A program made the position numbers and the translations under genes. DNA of 64,000 nt from NCBI GenBank assembly GCA_023078555.1, contig CM041198.1:2654800-2718799 (forward strand). Direction: 5' to 3'. The notes beneath the pieces are model-generated. The model was not told the DNA's origin, did no database searches, and was given only the letters and a program-made list of their open reading frames with translations. Source of the stretch: Ulva prolifera. Lineage: Eukaryota > Chlorophyta > Ulvophyceae > Ulvales > Ulvaceae. This document shows, in pieces, positions 31,790-45,676 of this stretch (position 1 is its first letter; every line of letters begins with the position of its first letter).

Positions 31790-33457
31790 GCGCTACCCTG
31801 CTGGCGCGCTACCGGCATCTGCCGACGCACGTCCAGGAGGCGCTCGATGCCACGAGCATGTGCGTGGTCATGGGCTGCCCCATGCGGAAGAACACGAAGA
31901 ACCCCTGCAAGGTGTTGCATGCGTGCGCCGACCACGAGAAGCTGATCTGCCAGGTGCGCGGCACTGAAGAGGTCGTGCGGCTTTGCACCGCCTGCCGTGC
32001 CCAGAGGAACGTTGAGGTGTTCCGTGAAGATCAGGGTAGCGAGCGCATGGGTGGCTGCTGCGAGCGGGGCACCGTTTGGCGCCGCAACAAGGAGGGCACA
32101 AACATCCCTCCCCTGGTCGCACCGGACCACACACCCCCCTCAGCGGCAGAGCTCGCAAACGGGGTAGACCCTGACGAGACGTTCATTCGGGAGCGGCGAG
32201 TGTCCGAACAGCGCCTCGGCGGGGACGACACGGGCCCCGAGGAACCGATGTCGAACCCGCTGTTGGTGCTTGTGGTGCATGACCCGGCCCGTAAGGGCCA
32301 CGAGAAAGAGTGCGTCCGGGTCGGCTGCGACAACGCGGCCAAGTTCAACGTCGACCGGCGCAACGGGCAGGCAGTGATACGGCCTGACCCGACTCTCTGC
32401 GGTGGCTACTACGGGGTTCGCCTGTGCGACGCGCGTCGAGCAGCGCAATGTGGATTGATGTGCATCCCAGTCTTGTGCATCCAACTCTTTCGGTCGCACC
32501 GAGCGATCCGCACCGAGCAATCCCACACCCTGCAAGGCCTGACTGTGGTGCAGGGTATTCGAGGCGACCGGTTCTGCCTCGTTGTTGTCGTGGACAAACA
32601 CGGGTTGCGCACCGGGGAGTGGATGTACGTGCGCTACTGTGGTGGATGCCGGCGTGATGAGCCTGTCCACAAGTTCCGGGCGGGGAAGGCGCAGTGCACT
32701 CGGTGCTTGGAGCGTCTCGCGCTGCGCGGGCCCCGCGAAGAGCGTGCAGAGCGCGACCTCCCCGAAGGCTACGTGCGGTGGGAGGCGTTTGTCGAGCCCC
32801 TGATCAGGGGGGACCCAGTCGGGCCTGGCTTTTGCAAAGCCGAAGACTGCCCGCCGGAAGATGTCCCGCACCGGCGACGGTCCGCGGGACGAGACACGGC
32901 CACTGCCCTTTTGTGAGGCGCACATGGAGGTGTGATGCACACGCCTCATATGTATGTAATATTGTTGCTGCTGATTTGTGGGGCTGTTGTGTTTTGCAAT
33001 GCGGCCAGCGCGCGAGACGGCCGGGTTGCCTCCCCGGCTGAGCCTTGCCAAGGACGCATGGCAAGGAACCCGTTGTGCGGGTACCTGGCCGTGTCTCTAG
33101 GAGCTGTGGGGATGTATGTATGTGATTTGCATGAACACACCTCAGCGACAGGGGAGTGCCGCAGCACTGGTTGCAATTCACAAGTGAGTCCACTAGAGAG
33201 CCCGCAGGCGTGGTACGTGAAAGACATCAAAACGGGGCGCACCGAGCGATTCTGTATGACCTGCATACAGAGGGTGGACGCCACCGACCGGGTCCACATG
33301 CGCGAGTTCGGGCTCCCCAGCGCCGACGCGCACTACCACTTCGAGTAGCTGCGCGGTCAATACCGCATGGCCTGGCTGTTGTACCGCCCGCCGCACGACG
33401 CGTACGCGCCCCACCAGTGTATGCGATACGTGGCCATGAACACGTGTGCTTCCTCGC
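31790..33457 (+). pseudogene. Diverged relic of the Cys-module/helicase family
   Basis: The frame at 31790-32916 carries the same alternating pattern as the 50.6 kb gene. A finger (CVVMGC ... CADH) is followed by a ribbon (LCTACRAQRNVEVF), then CVRVGC ... C, then YCGGCRRDEPVHKFRAGKAQCTRC and FCKAEDC. After a frame change, CRSTGCNSQ and FCMTC follow near 33.15-33.26 kb. From 33265 to about 33452 the DNA is nearly the same as 55878-56107 of the helicase exon (for example QRVDATxRVHM and REFGLPSADxHYHF). It lacks 39 bases between two catgcgcga copies and has a TAG in frame (33345-33347). So finger modules are joined directly to the helicase core, with the middle of the gene missing: a deletion derivative. 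Confidence 0.72.
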
Positions 33458-35226
33458 AGTCTGTCCCAATGCACCATTGTATGGACGTATCAGATAAAAA
33501 GATTATGTATCTTACATCACATGCGATGTCACACAATGTAAATAATAGATGGTTGATAGTGTGCCGACCGTGCAAGATTCGACCTAGGCGGGGAGAGGGC
33601 AAATGGCCGACCGATGGTTACTACCCATTTGAGTTCATGCATAGCATTGCCGATTCTCCTTTGGTGTACCCCCCTACAATCTCCACCAAAATCGAAGACA
33701 AGTATTACACCAAATGACACAAGATCTCTCAATGCCGAACGAGAGATTTGACAGTCATCATGGTGTAACATCGAGGTCATGAGCCGCATTATTACTCGCA
33801 ACACATGACGCCTCTGAAGCGCATGCTCTGCATATATTGACCCACCAAATGAAAAAATATCTTAGAGCTTAGCAAGTGATGCGCATTCGTGCAGGTGCAG
33901 TATGATATTTTCTCTCGCGGACTGCATGCTGCGCAACGCCCGTAGCATGGTCTATTATTTGTACCACGGAATACGCATCGCTCGCCGTTCGCGTTCAAAC
34001 CCATCCCTTTGCTGAAACAAGTGCACAAATTCAACTAATTCGAATTGAGCAAGTAGAGCGTATAGGAGGCACGAGTCAAATGTAGCTCTACTTCCTCCGT
34101 GCAGGCAGATCTGTGCTTCGCCAGCATTCGGAATCAGCACGCATCCCTTCAGGACAGGAGCCTCCCCGTTTCAAACATTGCGTGATTTGGCATGATGCAT
34201 CATCAGGTAAAACGGCTGCTTGGTCACTGATGGAGTGCGGGGCGTGATTGACTTTGCTGCCCGCAGCTGTACAATAGCATGATTCCCGACAACATCATCG
34301 CTCCGAGGAAATTCTAAATTACGTTCGTATACGTTGTCACAATAGTGTATATATGCCAGGACGTGATCTCTGTGAGGATGCTCACACATGGCCAGCTGTG
34401 CACACCCAGCTCCTATGAAAGTCACGCTGGTCAGACCTGGTCGTGATCGCTGGCCTGTTGAATCACTGCTGATGCCGCACGTTCACTCCAGGCACATTTC
34501 CTCTACGTACAGCGCTGCGACTGATACTCTGGTTCCCTCTACGTGCAGCGCTGCGACCGATACACTTGTATTAGTCTGCTCGTTTATTGATAGTTCGACT
34601 CCAATCGTGCAATGTGTGCGCGCCACCACGCGAGGTTCAAAGGTGCGTCATGCGATATCATGGTGTATATCATGGACCGAGTTGGGCACAAAGCGGAGAT
34701 ACAACGCAACACGTGCAGATTCCGCAAAATGTTGCCCTGCATTCATTTCATGCAACCAGTATACTCGACAGCGTTTGTCCATCAGCTACATTGTGCAGTG
34801 CCACTCTGTTGCACAAGATTCCGACCGCCAGCGACAAAACTACAAGTGGCACGGTGAGTGTCCAAACGGACGGCTGCAAGGCTGCAACTGATAGCTGGTC
34901 TGAGCTTCAAAAGATCACAATGGAAGCACGTGAGAACTGTACATCATGGGAAGATGCCCGCATCTGCCCCGAAGAAGGACGACAGGATGATCCCTAGCTC
35001 AAGCAGGATCATGTCGGAGTGCACTCAATTGCACTGCAGGCATACGCAGCCACCTAGCCTTACGTCCCCCACATGGAGTGCCTGCCGCAGCCGACAAACC
35101 CGGCGTGGCTCTATCACTCCACCCACTAAACCTGTGTGACAGCGCATGTGCATCCCGAGACCTGCAATGTCACATGCCTCGGCCCCTCCCATGAGGCCCC
35201 CGCCGCCCGGGCCGCAGAGCGCTCAC
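33458..35226. other. No supported gene
   Basis: This is a less GC-rich stretch. Two nearly identical 30-base segments with tacagcgctgcgac / tgcagcgctgcgac lie near 34501-34563. The final, very short coding exon and 3' UTR of the CPP1-like gene should lie just below 35227 but could not be placed. Nothing else is recognisable. Confidence 0.45.
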
Positions 35227-38096
35227 CGAACGAAGGCAGTGCAGAGGAAGTTACAGAGCAGTGCGCCGACGGTGAGGAGAGCGCCTTGGCTCTCGTAGAA
35301 GGCGACGGGCAGCCGTGCACCGGCGGCCTCGGCAATGAAGTCCGGCGCCGACCAGAACACGATCACGCCGAGCACGGTCGCGAGGATCGTCAGCAGCGCC
35401 CCCCTGCAGCACGCCCACGCAGCCGTCAGCATCATGGCTTGCACGGATCAGCGTGGCTGCTCACCCCAGCCGGCATGCCAACAGCCCCTCAAATCACAAA
35501 GGCGCACAGTCAGTCAAACATGGCCACAGTGCATTGACCACCACGCAACGAGCATTCTGTGCATATGGTGTGCCCTGCCAGCAGTGCCGTGAAATGACAG
35601 CCTTGCATACCGCTACCACCTCTGCGCCTGCGGGCCTCACTGGGGGGTAGGCAGCCTGGTCACCAGTGTTGGATCATCAGGCCAGATTACATGGAACAAA
35701 TTCGAATATGTAGGTCTAATTTCTGGATGGCAGCCCCGGGAATGCTGCAAAGCGACCCAACACTGCTGGTCACTGCAGCCATCGGCAACGCAGGTGTGAC
35801 AGACCGGGGCGCAAAGGATATACAGCCTGGGTGGTCTCTGGCGGGTGTGTAGCATGTACAGACTGCAGCTTAGCCTGTAGGCTGCTGCCGCGGACTGACC
35901 CACCTGCGCGGGGTCGCCAACTACAACTGCTTACTGACACTGCGACTCCCCAGTAAGCAGATGGGCCGCCAAGGTGCGCAGTCGTCACCACGGCTACCTC
36001 GGCAAGCGGCATGAGCTGCCACGCTCTGGCGCTGTGCCCCGGCAAAAACCACATCAATGCAGCGCGACGGGACTTACGACGAGGGAACATGGGAGTGGCT
36101 CTTGGACATGTATGGCCAGGTGGCACGGCAGCGTGGCTGCATGCGATGATGACATCGCCACATGAGGCTCCTCAAGCAGGGCACGAGCGAGGCGGGACAG
36201 GGCTCAGTGCTGAGCCGAACTACTCACGCAGGCGCACTAGCACCGCATCTCGGGAAGGGGCTGCTCACCGGAAGAGGTTGCGCCAGCCGCCCTCGAGGCG
36301 CTTCTGCAGCTCCCCGAACTGGTCTGTCGGGAAGATCTGGTACTGCTTCCAGCAGTTGAGGACGACGGCCGCGATGACGGTTGCCTCGACACCCTGCGGC
36401 TGCGCCTTGAGCAGGAAGTTGAAGAGGAGGATGGCGCCGTACACGCCGGCGGACCACTTGAGGGTAAGGTCCGACGCGCGGAAGATCTTCGGCCGCCACG
36501 GCGCCATGTCCACACGATCCGCGTTCTTGATCTCCTTATCGATCGGGCCTTTGCCCTGCACTGACCGCCCACGGTGAGGACCCTAAAACATGGGGGGGAG
36601 AGGGGCAAGCAACCACACACCACAAACAAACCATGCAACACTCAGCTCCGGTTATACACACCACTGGCAGCCGTACAGCACAAGGCACTGTAAATTCAGC
36701 TGTGTAACTCAACGCAAAAGGCACGCGCACACCCTGAACAAGCCTAGACACCCCCGAAGCAACAGCCGGTTGTGCGACACAAGGGTCGAATCAAGCGTGT
36801 ACGCAGTCGAACCAGTCGATCGCTGGTGATACTATCTGCCATTCTCCGTGAAGCTGCGACCGCAGCATCAGCTCAGCCGAATGCAAGATCCACGCTGGCT
36901 AGTGACATGGGTTTGTCCTATTCATGGAGTTAGCCTTCACGATCACACCTGTTTCTGGCTATATACCGCCCACGGTGAGGCTGGCTAGTGATATGGGTTT
37001 GTCCTTGCTGGCAGTGCAGTGACTGCGTGGGACCGGTGAATGCACGATGTAAACAAGAGCTGAAACGCATGTTATGTACAGGCTACGTGCATGGGTGGTT
37101 GGAGGGTTTGTTCAATGCTGCTGTGTTCGCACACACGCAAGATTGCGTACAGGATCACACAGGTTGCAGAGCCGAGCAGGCAACAGGTGTTGCAGACATG
37201 TGCCATGAAAATGTAAGCTGTATGCACCTCGGTGCTGGTGTGTGGGTCATCAAAAGGCCTGCGAGATGTCATCTGACCAAACCGGAGCATTCAATGTTAT
37301 CAATGTGGCAGAGACAATCGCTTGTGTGCGCTGCGGTCTGTAGAGGCCGGATACCAACAGTGCCCGGTGCGATAGTCCGGCATGCATACTTACAACGTTG
37401 CCAGAAACAGGTGTGATCGGAAAGATGGCACAATCATAGCCTTCGACATATTGTGATTAACTATAAGGTCGCCAAGACTGGTGCTCAACACCGTGGCCCT
37501 GACAACGTGACGGTCTGATCTGCGAAACTATGGCCACAGGAGGGCCGGCTTTGTCCAACGGAACAATGGCCGAAGATGCCAGATTATGGCACGTGTGCCA
37601 TGCAGCTAAGTTTATACTCAATGACTGCGGACTGACCAGCAATGTAGGACGCACCGCGAGGCGTGTGTTCAGCGCTGCCATGAAAACTGCATTGTGGGCT
37701 TCCTCCAGCCTCTTCATGCTCTCTCGGTCGCCGGCAATCTCCGCTTCCCGCCTCTTCGTGCGATAAGCTTTTTCTATGCGCTTGCTGTCTGCGTCCGGTG
37801 GAATGCCTAGCACCTACATTGCAGGGTATGTTACAGGGCTCGCGATTGCTTGCATACCGCAGGCCATGAACATGCACAGCGGCAACGCGAAGCCAGCACC
37901 AGAAACTGAGTATGTTTATAACGCCTACACATAGCTGGCTGATGCATACCGAGTATGGGTCGCTACCAGCTCCTGCGGCCGACGCTTGACACGGCTGAAC
38001 CTTCTTGGGGAGAGTGGCAACATGACGTCTACAAAACGCTGCGCGTCCAGCTTGAACACGTGCAGAGGCAGCCGATTGTGCGAATGCAGCTCGCAT
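35227..38096 (-). CDS. CPP1: CPP1-like chloroplast J-like membrane protein (DUF3353)
   Basis: Exons (minus strand): 38096-37950, 37813-37655, 36555-36269 and 35403-35227, all GT-AG with agreeing phases, giving about 256 residues. Arabidopsis CPP1 has a similar length. Residues 1-36 are Ala/Arg/Ser-rich with few acids, like a chloroplast transit peptide. Residues 50-102 form a J-like domain (VLGIPPDADSKRIEKAYRTK ... MKRLEEAHNAVF) without the HPD triad. Three to four membrane segments follow (around GVYGAILLFNFLL, ATVIAAVVLNCW, LLTILATVLGVIVFW, LLTVGALLCNFLC). This is the CPP1/DUF3353 layout; in plants the protein acts as a chaperone-like partner stabilising protochlorophyllide oxidoreductase and is also linked to plastid division and import. 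The stop codon lies in a short last exon I could not place. It is transcribed away from the phosphoglycerate mutase gene. Confidence 0.8.
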
Positions 38097-38517
38097 GATT
38101 CCAGCACGAGACTATGAATCTGGTTTCGAATCAGTGTACCCACAGCTCGATAGCAGCCTGTCCGTAAAACAAGCGATTGCACTTGAAAACAGCAGGCACT
38201 GCTTGATCAGTTCCATTGATGCTACACACGGGCAGCACGCGCCAGATTGTAGATGCTGTGCCTGGTCGTGGCAGCTACATGCAGGTTCGACTGGCGTAAA
38301 TCCATGAGCTGCAGCACCAGCGCCACCACACCGCCAAGAGCAAATTCCCGCCCGACGAGTGGCCAAATTGTGCAGCATGCTAGCGTATCAATGTGAACAT
38401 ATATCACAAAAATTTACAGCGCTCGGTACACGTTGAGATTCAGCCAGTCGCGCATGCCCAAGAATCCGTCCCGCCGCTCATCCTCGCTAGTTGTCTCTGT
38501 CCATCACCAGGCTCAAC
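38097..38517. promoter_or_regulatory. Divergent intergenic region of CPP1-like and phosphoglycerate mutase genes
   Basis: About 420 bases separate the two start codons, so both promoters and 5' UTRs must be here. No TATA box stands out. An in-frame upstream ATG (38491) could add nine residues to the mutase. Confidence 0.5.
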
Positions 38518-41500
38518 ATGTCAGAAGAATACAAACTTAAAGAGCACAGTGCTCTCCCAAAGCCTGCTGGCCCAGTCATGGTCTGTATTGTGGATGGATA
38601 TGGCGAGAACAAGTTCCAGGACGAATTCAATGCGGTGGCGCAAGCTGACACACCTTGTTTTGACAAGCTGCGGGCAGACACAGACAGGTTTAGGTACGAT
38701 CACACCCATACCTTCCAGAGTATCTGCTGCCGCTTGAGTAGTTCCGTCTCCAGACATCCGAAACAGCTGGAATGCTGACTCGCGCGGGGCCAACGACAAA
38801 CGTTCGAAGTGTAGCAGCCGCTGTTGACACTCGGAAGTTGTGAATCAGTATGCCATCTGCCTATCAGGTCATCTCACTGGTGCTCGACGTGCCCATCACA
38901 TTGTCACCACGAACGCCAGATGCGGTACACTGTTGTTCCGCTACATCACGAATGTACCACGTGGAGCACCGCATCATGTGTTCGCACAGCAAGTACTGTA
39001 GGACGGTGGATGCTGGGGCGATGCAATCGTGTGGGTCCAGCCTGACCGCAAACGTCGGAGAACACAATTCTGTCTGCGGAACGCGGCATCGTCCAGGCCG
39101 CGGCAGCCGTGCATTGCCGCAGCCTTGAATACGTCCACAAGTCTGCACATACGATCCTACCTGGATTGCAGGAGTGTACAGGCTCATGGGACTGCAGTGG
39201 GCCTGCCAACCGACGATGACATGGGGAATTCTGAGGTGGGCCACAACGCGCTTGGGTCAGGTCAGGTCGTCAGCCAAGGTACAGCTTCATTGACATCAGC
39301 ATCTTGCAGATTTCAGTAGTTTGTGCTCCTCTGCGGTATGGGCATGCTTAGCATGCATCGGAAGTCCTGTAGCCGTGGCACACTGATGGTACTCTCTCTC
39401 TGTACATCCCCGCAGCAGTGGCTGCGCATGTGCACCCTCAACCTCCGATGCACTGGTACAATCAAGAACATGCACATGATCCAAGAAACCGCAGAGTTCT
39501 GTGTGGTGTGGTGAGGTGATGCTGCCTGAACTCTCGTGTACCTCCATTATGGCACAATCTGCCACAGCTGAAGCCACAAAAGCAGCTCCTTGCAGGTGCA
39601 TCTCTGGTTGACATTGCGCTTGAGAACGGCTCGCTTTTTGAAAGCGACGGTTTCAAGTATATCCAGCCAGCCTTTGAGTCGGGAACAGCTCATTTCATCG
39701 GCCTTTGTTCTGATGGAGGCGTGCACTCTCGCCTTGACCAGGTGCTCTCAGCCTACCAAGTCACTATACATTTGACAACTCATCACAAAGGTTCACTTTC
39801 TGTCACGATTCTTGCATGTGGCCTCCTGCTAGACGGAGCCTCTCGCTCCACCTCTTTGCAAGCGTCCATCCTGCTGCTCCTGTGTTACTGGAATGTGATC
39901 ATTTGTGTGAGCTACTGCTTCATTTTGTTTCTTCAGACCGTGGACCGCACGTCTGCATGCTAGGCATAGTGCAGTCAGTATAGTCGTGGACGGTCAGGCA
40001 GTGATCTGGGCGCACCACATTTACACAGTCAGTCGGGATCTGAATGCCCCTGTGCACAGAACTTCCTGATACTGAGGCCATGGCCGCTGTATGGCTGGCA
40101 ATTTGATGTGCCCTGCTGATTGTCATGACGTCCTACTCTTGACACACGCAGAGGATGTAGTTCTTCATGCGACACCTGCTCACTGCAGCAAACGCATGTA
40201 CATGCCTGAGGCCACCACACAAACATAGCACGGCGCTCCATACACATCAGGCTTTATACTCGCCAACAAACAAAAAACAAGGAATTCATGCGTTGCGTGG
40301 TTTTGCCTTCAGAGTTGGCAGACGGCGCATCTGCCTCCAGGTGTACAAGCTCGTCAGCGGCTGCGTGGAGCGTGGGCTGAAGCGTGTGCGTCTGCACCTG
40401 CTCACTGATGGCCGCGACGTTCCAGACGGCTCCTCTGTGAAGTTCGTCGGGGAGGTCCAGGAGTTCCTGAAGGGCCTCAGCGGCAAAGGTGTTGACGCCG
40501 CGATCGCCTCAGGCGGAGGACGCATGAAGGTCACCATGGACCGGTATGAGGTACCTGCCCCCCTTTCCTGCACTTCTGTGGCCTGCGGCGTCGATCGGTG
40601 GGATGGGTGTAGCATGAGTCGCAGGCCAACTTTGTTTCAGAGGTGGACCAGGCCGTTACACCAGTGCCGTGTTCTATGGTGCATTGTTCAGCGAAGTGCC
40701 CTTTGAAGTCTCCTCTGAAGGAATCTGCTGTCTAGTATGGCCTCTGGCAGCACTGCCAGTTTATTCGCGCAGGGTCTCACACTGCACTGACACCAAAACT
40801 GGCCATGCGTGAATGCATGTAAGCAGTTCTGCTACCGCTCGGCGCGTCGAGGGTCAGCTGCCAGCCTGCAGATTTGCAGTAGATCCAGCTGTGCACCCTC
40901 AGCGCATCACCACAGCTGTGACATGCTATTGTGACTGAGAAGGTGGCACACTGGCACTGCACCCTTGCACTGTATCTTACATTCTACCACAGGTCTCCCC
41001 GGCGTAGCTGGTGCCTTTCATGACTGCACCGCACCCTGTGTACGTGTCACACGGCAGAATCTCTTGTCAAGCAGCAAAAACCAGTCAGTTGACAATTTGG
41101 ATCTGCACTATGTAGCCCACCGCGGGGGTTTTGATGATTTGCTATGCATACCGCTTCCTGCAGGGCAGCTGAGCTGCTCGAGGTGTGCTCCTGCATCAGC
41201 AACATGCGCCACATCCTCAGTGCAGCTGCAACAGCTACTCCCTCACCTCAGCCTAGAAACCTTCGCAGCACTGCACTGTGCCACAGCGCGCACAGTCACA
41301 GCCTGTCACAGCATCATTTCTGGCGGCGCGTTGCAAAGCGTCCTCTGTATGCAGGCAGACTGGGGCATCGTGGAGCGTGGCTGGAAGGCGCACGTCCTCG
41401 GCGAGGCCCCCGACACCTTCACGGACGCCGTCGACGCCGTCAAGGCGCAGCGCACCAAGAGCGGCGACCCCGAGAAGCCGGTGTCTGACCAGCACCTCGA

Positions 41501-44500
41501 CCCGTTTGTGATCGTCGACGGCGACGGTGCCCCCGTCGGGCCGGTCGTGGACGGCGACGCCGTGGTCATCTTCAACTTCCGCGCCGATCGCGTCGTCGAG
41601 CTCTCCAAGGCGCTCGAGTACGACGACTTTGACGCGTTTGACAGGTGCGCCGCATACTCCGTGCTGCAGTCTGCCGTGCCATATTGTGCTGTTCCTGTGT
41701 CTGTGTGGCGGCTAGATGTGATCTGAGCGGCTGGCTGTTTCTAGTGAACCACACAAGGGATAGTCTCCCATCGGGAGGCTGTGTTCATGACCGTGGACGC
41801 TGTGGCTTTGCCTGCACGGGCGCGGTCCAGCGAATGCGTGTAGGAGATGTGTGTATGCCACTGATTGTGACCTACAAGGCTATTGCCGTGGCCTGTGCGG
41901 ACTCACTTATGAGCCGGATGCTGTGACGGGATCGCCCACAGGTTTCCTTGCTGCTGTACATGCATGTACATTCAGCACGCTATAAGGGTTTGACCACCGG
42001 CTGGTCACCATCAGCTTGACTATACAGTCGGAAGCGCAGCGGATAGTGTCCGGGAACAGCCTTGCAGCACATCCCTACTAGCAGCGCCCGCCTGTGCCTG
42101 AGGTCTCATCAGCAATGCTCAATGCGGCCCCTGCCCGTGGGTTGAGCAACCCATCACCAGGCTGGGCCACGCTCTGCAGCTGCCTGATGCTGGGCACAGT
42201 CACAGTAGCAGCCGCTGTGGCATCATGATGGACGTGGGTCGGACCCTTGCAAGCAGTCTGCCCACCCCTCTCCTCTGGTTCAAGCGCACACTGCTTCACT
42301 GTGTGCAGGAAGCGACGCCCGGACGTCAAGTTCGCCGGCATCATGCAGTACGACGGCGACCTGAAGCTGCCTGGCAACTACCTGGTGCCCCCGCCCGAGA
42401 TCTCGCGCGTGTCGGGCCGCTACCTTTGCGCCTCCGGCGTCCGCACCTTTGCGTGCTCGGAGACGCAGAAGTTCGGGCATGTCACGTTCTTCTGGAACGG
42501 CAACCGCTCGGGCTACTTTGACCAGAAGCTCGAGACCTACATCGAGGTGCCCTGCCCTGTGCCGCCCGCACTCCGCGCTCCGGGGCGCTGGCTGTTGTGC
42601 TTGCAATGTCTACTCTGCCTGTTGCTGCACGCTGGAACCTGCACCGCCTGCTGAGCCCCGCATTGCTTGGGCGCCTGCTCACTCATGAGGAAGCAATCTG
42701 CTGGCCAGCCTGTCACCCCACCCATCTGGATCGGGGGCCCATATGGGCCACTTTCATATGTACACACACACGCCCTCGTTCCGGGAAGCTGTAACCATTT
42801 GCCCCCTGCATGCCATGCCCTGATGCATACCTGCCTGCAGTACGGCCGCCGTACAGCATGTGCGGGGGCTGCCGAACCGCTTCTGTATGCAAGCCTCGCA
42901 TCTTCGATGCGCCGCATGCATGCAGATTGAGTCAGACAAGGTCATCTTCAATGAGAAACCGGAGATGAAAGCCCGGGAGATCACGGAGGCCGCGAAGGAG
43001 GCCCTCATATCGGGCAAGTTCGATATGGTCCGCGTCAACTTTGCCAACCCTGACATGGTCGGCCACACCGGCGACCTGGAGGCGTCTAAAGTGGTATGTC
43101 TCCCCCCTTTCCCCTGGCACTCCTGCCACCTTCCTCTGCTCTGCACCAGTGGTGTGCTCTTCACACCGCATCGCAGGAAAAGTCGTGGACGCGGGATATT
43201 CTATGCGACATTGTACAGATGTACATACCATGATTTTTTGGTGTGGTTTGGTGAATGGTGGTTGCAGAAGGCAGTCAGTGGGCAGAGCGGTGTCCTCCGT
43301 ATTGCACGTGGTCACGTTCACGGGCGTATGTGCTGGCTTGAATGTGGCCAATCATGTTTCATGTACTGGGCTGCCAGTCATCGCGATGCCGGGCCACGAG
43401 TCGGGCGGAGTGTGCTCAGTGCATGCTTGTGGCAGCTGTTTGTTGCTGTTGAATAGCCTACTGGAACAGCGGGTTTAGACGGTCGATGTGAACTCCGCCT
43501 AGATGAGCCAGTATTTGCGAATACACAGGTGTTTGTGCATCAGCTGTGGTGTATCAGCTGTGCTGCACACATGTCAGCTGTGGCCTGGGTCATTTTTTAC
43601 CCGACTCGCATTGTCGCTGTGTGTTGCTCTGCCAGATATACTGTGCATGGTTCACTGCAACAGGTTTCCTCCTGAGCTCCTGTGGATGTTTGATTTCTTC
43701 AATTTTCGGCCACTGCTAGTTCACTGTGCACTGTGGCGTGGCCTCCGTCTCCGCAAACAGTACCGAATGAAAGACAGACGGGCTGTTGCTGCATATTGCC
43801 TGTGCATGGGTGTCAGGTCTCCTGTAGCTGCTCTCATCAAGGCCTCACACAACCAAGTACACTCTGCGACCACACACTCCTCTGCCAGGCTGGATCCTTC
43901 CGACCTGAAAACACACAGGACTTTCCCCACTGGCACACTGCCTCACCCCCCTTTGGCGCACGAGGCGGCTGCAGCCGCATCGGCATGAATTCCGACCCTG
44001 CTCGTGCCCTGCAGGCGTGTGCGTGCGTGGACAAGTGCCTGAAGGAGCTGCTCGACGTGTGCTCCGAGGTGAAGGGCCGCTGGCTTGTGACGTCGGACCA
44101 TGGGAACGCCGACGACATGGTGCAGCGCTCGAAGAAGGGCGAGCCGCTGTTTGAGGAGGGCCGGCCTGTGCCACTCACGAGCCACACCCTTGCCCCTGTC
44201 GGCGTCGCTATCGGCGGAGACGACCTCCCCTCGTCCATCAAGGTTCGTTCCCCCGCCTCTGCTGCCGTCTTCACTCCGTTGATCCACTGCCGGTGCCCCA
44301 TGTTTCCCCGGTACCTCTTTTGACGATGAGCTGTGCAGCTTTACTGTGGTCGCTGAGCACGGCACCAGGGAAACATGTGGGCGGATCTCATCACCCCTGT
44401 CTGCTGGACCTAGAAATATGCAAGCACTGAGCATGTGCCCGGTGATCCCAAGCTGTGTGCGCTTGACCAGGCGCGTTGAATAGACAGACAGTGATGCAAG

Positions 44501-44752
44501 GATGTTAATGTGTCCAGCTGCTGAATGCATATGGTCTCAACCAGCGAACGTGCAATAAAAAGTCTACTCAGATATTGCAATTCCTGTGGCTGGCCTCAAT
44601 TTCCAGCCGAGGTCTATATGACTGACACCACTGCATGCGTGCAGATCAACCACGAGCTCAACGCTGGCCTTGCCAACATCACTGCGACATACATCAATCT
44701 CCTTGGCTATGAGGCACCCTCTCACTATGAACCATCCCTTTTGACTGTCTGA
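38518..44752 (+). CDS. iPGAM: 2,3-bisphosphoglycerate-independent phosphoglycerate mutase
   Basis: It interconverts 3- and 2-phosphoglycerate in glycolysis, using two divalent metals and a phospho-serine. Nine exons: 38518-38693, 39172-39278, 39596-39741, 40341-40550, 41355-41644, 42309-42546, 42926-43093, 44015-44242 and 44645-44752. All junctions are GT-AG and phases agree, giving 556 residues, the usual plant size. Metal ligand Asp26 lies in VDGYGE and catalytic Ser79 in [14 protein letters not shown]. Substrate and metal motifs follow: [37 protein letters not shown] and LTSHT. It ends [14 protein letters not shown]. No transit peptide is seen, so it is probably cytosolic. The start was chosen at MSEEYKL; ATG 38491 is in frame nine codons earlier. 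Introns are 317-921 bases and hold no gene. It appears intact. Confidence 0.96.
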
Positions 44753-45676
44753 TGTATCAAGGGCATCTGCTGCAATCAACATTCTGGCACCATGGCATCA
44801 GGGAACTGCACACCGTGCCTAGCCAGCCAGACACAAGGCATGGCCAAGCAGCAGCAGCGGCTGGATGGTCGATGATTTCGTGTTGCTTTGTGGGTGGGTT
44901 GTGGTTTGGCATGTGCGGATCTATGAGTAGCCTTCTTGGCAGCTAGTGCACTGTGAATGTGCCTGGCCACCTCATGATCAATATTGTCGGTACTTTCATA
45001 GCATCAAGTAGACTATCGGTCTATCCTTGGCATAGTGTGGGATACTCCTACTGTGGGACAGTCTGCATCTGCCACCTGCCGGAATAGCTATCACACATTA
45101 GGCAGAGACCTATCAACGTCATGTACCGCAGCTTGTAAAAAACTTTTCATCACGAAGCATTGACATATGCTTCTCTGCCCAACGTCACTTCCCTAATGGC
45201 GAGTATGTTTCTGACGTCTCCTCCCATGTGAACTTGAATCACTTGGTATACAATACACCCCCAGTTGAGTGTAGTCCCGGCCAAAAAAACGTACACAGTA
45301 CCTGCTGTCTGCTGAGGCGGTCGGTTTTCGATCTGCATTATGTTCACTTCTGCAGTTACCGAACGGTGACCTGCATATGGACTGCCTCAAACAATCTCTC
45401 ATTATCTGCAACTTCATGTGATGTGCAGGATTGCTGCATGTAGCCCTTGCTACTTCATACACATCTATAGAAATGCTCACCATTAGTCCCATGCCTTTGC
45501 ACGTTGGCGATGCACTTCTTCCAATCTCTGTACCAGTGAGCTGACCGGAACAACAGCTCTGCTGGGCTCTTCACGGACCACACCATGAGTGCTGCCATGC
45601 CAAGCATAACGTGTTGTAGAAGCGAAGGCCAGGGTATGTACTTGCTTCGCCTGCTCATCTGCTCAGGTATTGGTAC
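44753..45676. other. Gap downstream of the mutase gene
   Basis: It should contain the mutase 3' UTR. On the minus strand at 45.48-45.65 kb an open block with a hydrophobic stretch (LLQHVMLGMAALMVW) followed by WYRDWKKCIANVQRHG may be an exon of the membrane-protein gene described next; the phase did not match a simple junction. Confidence 0.4.
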
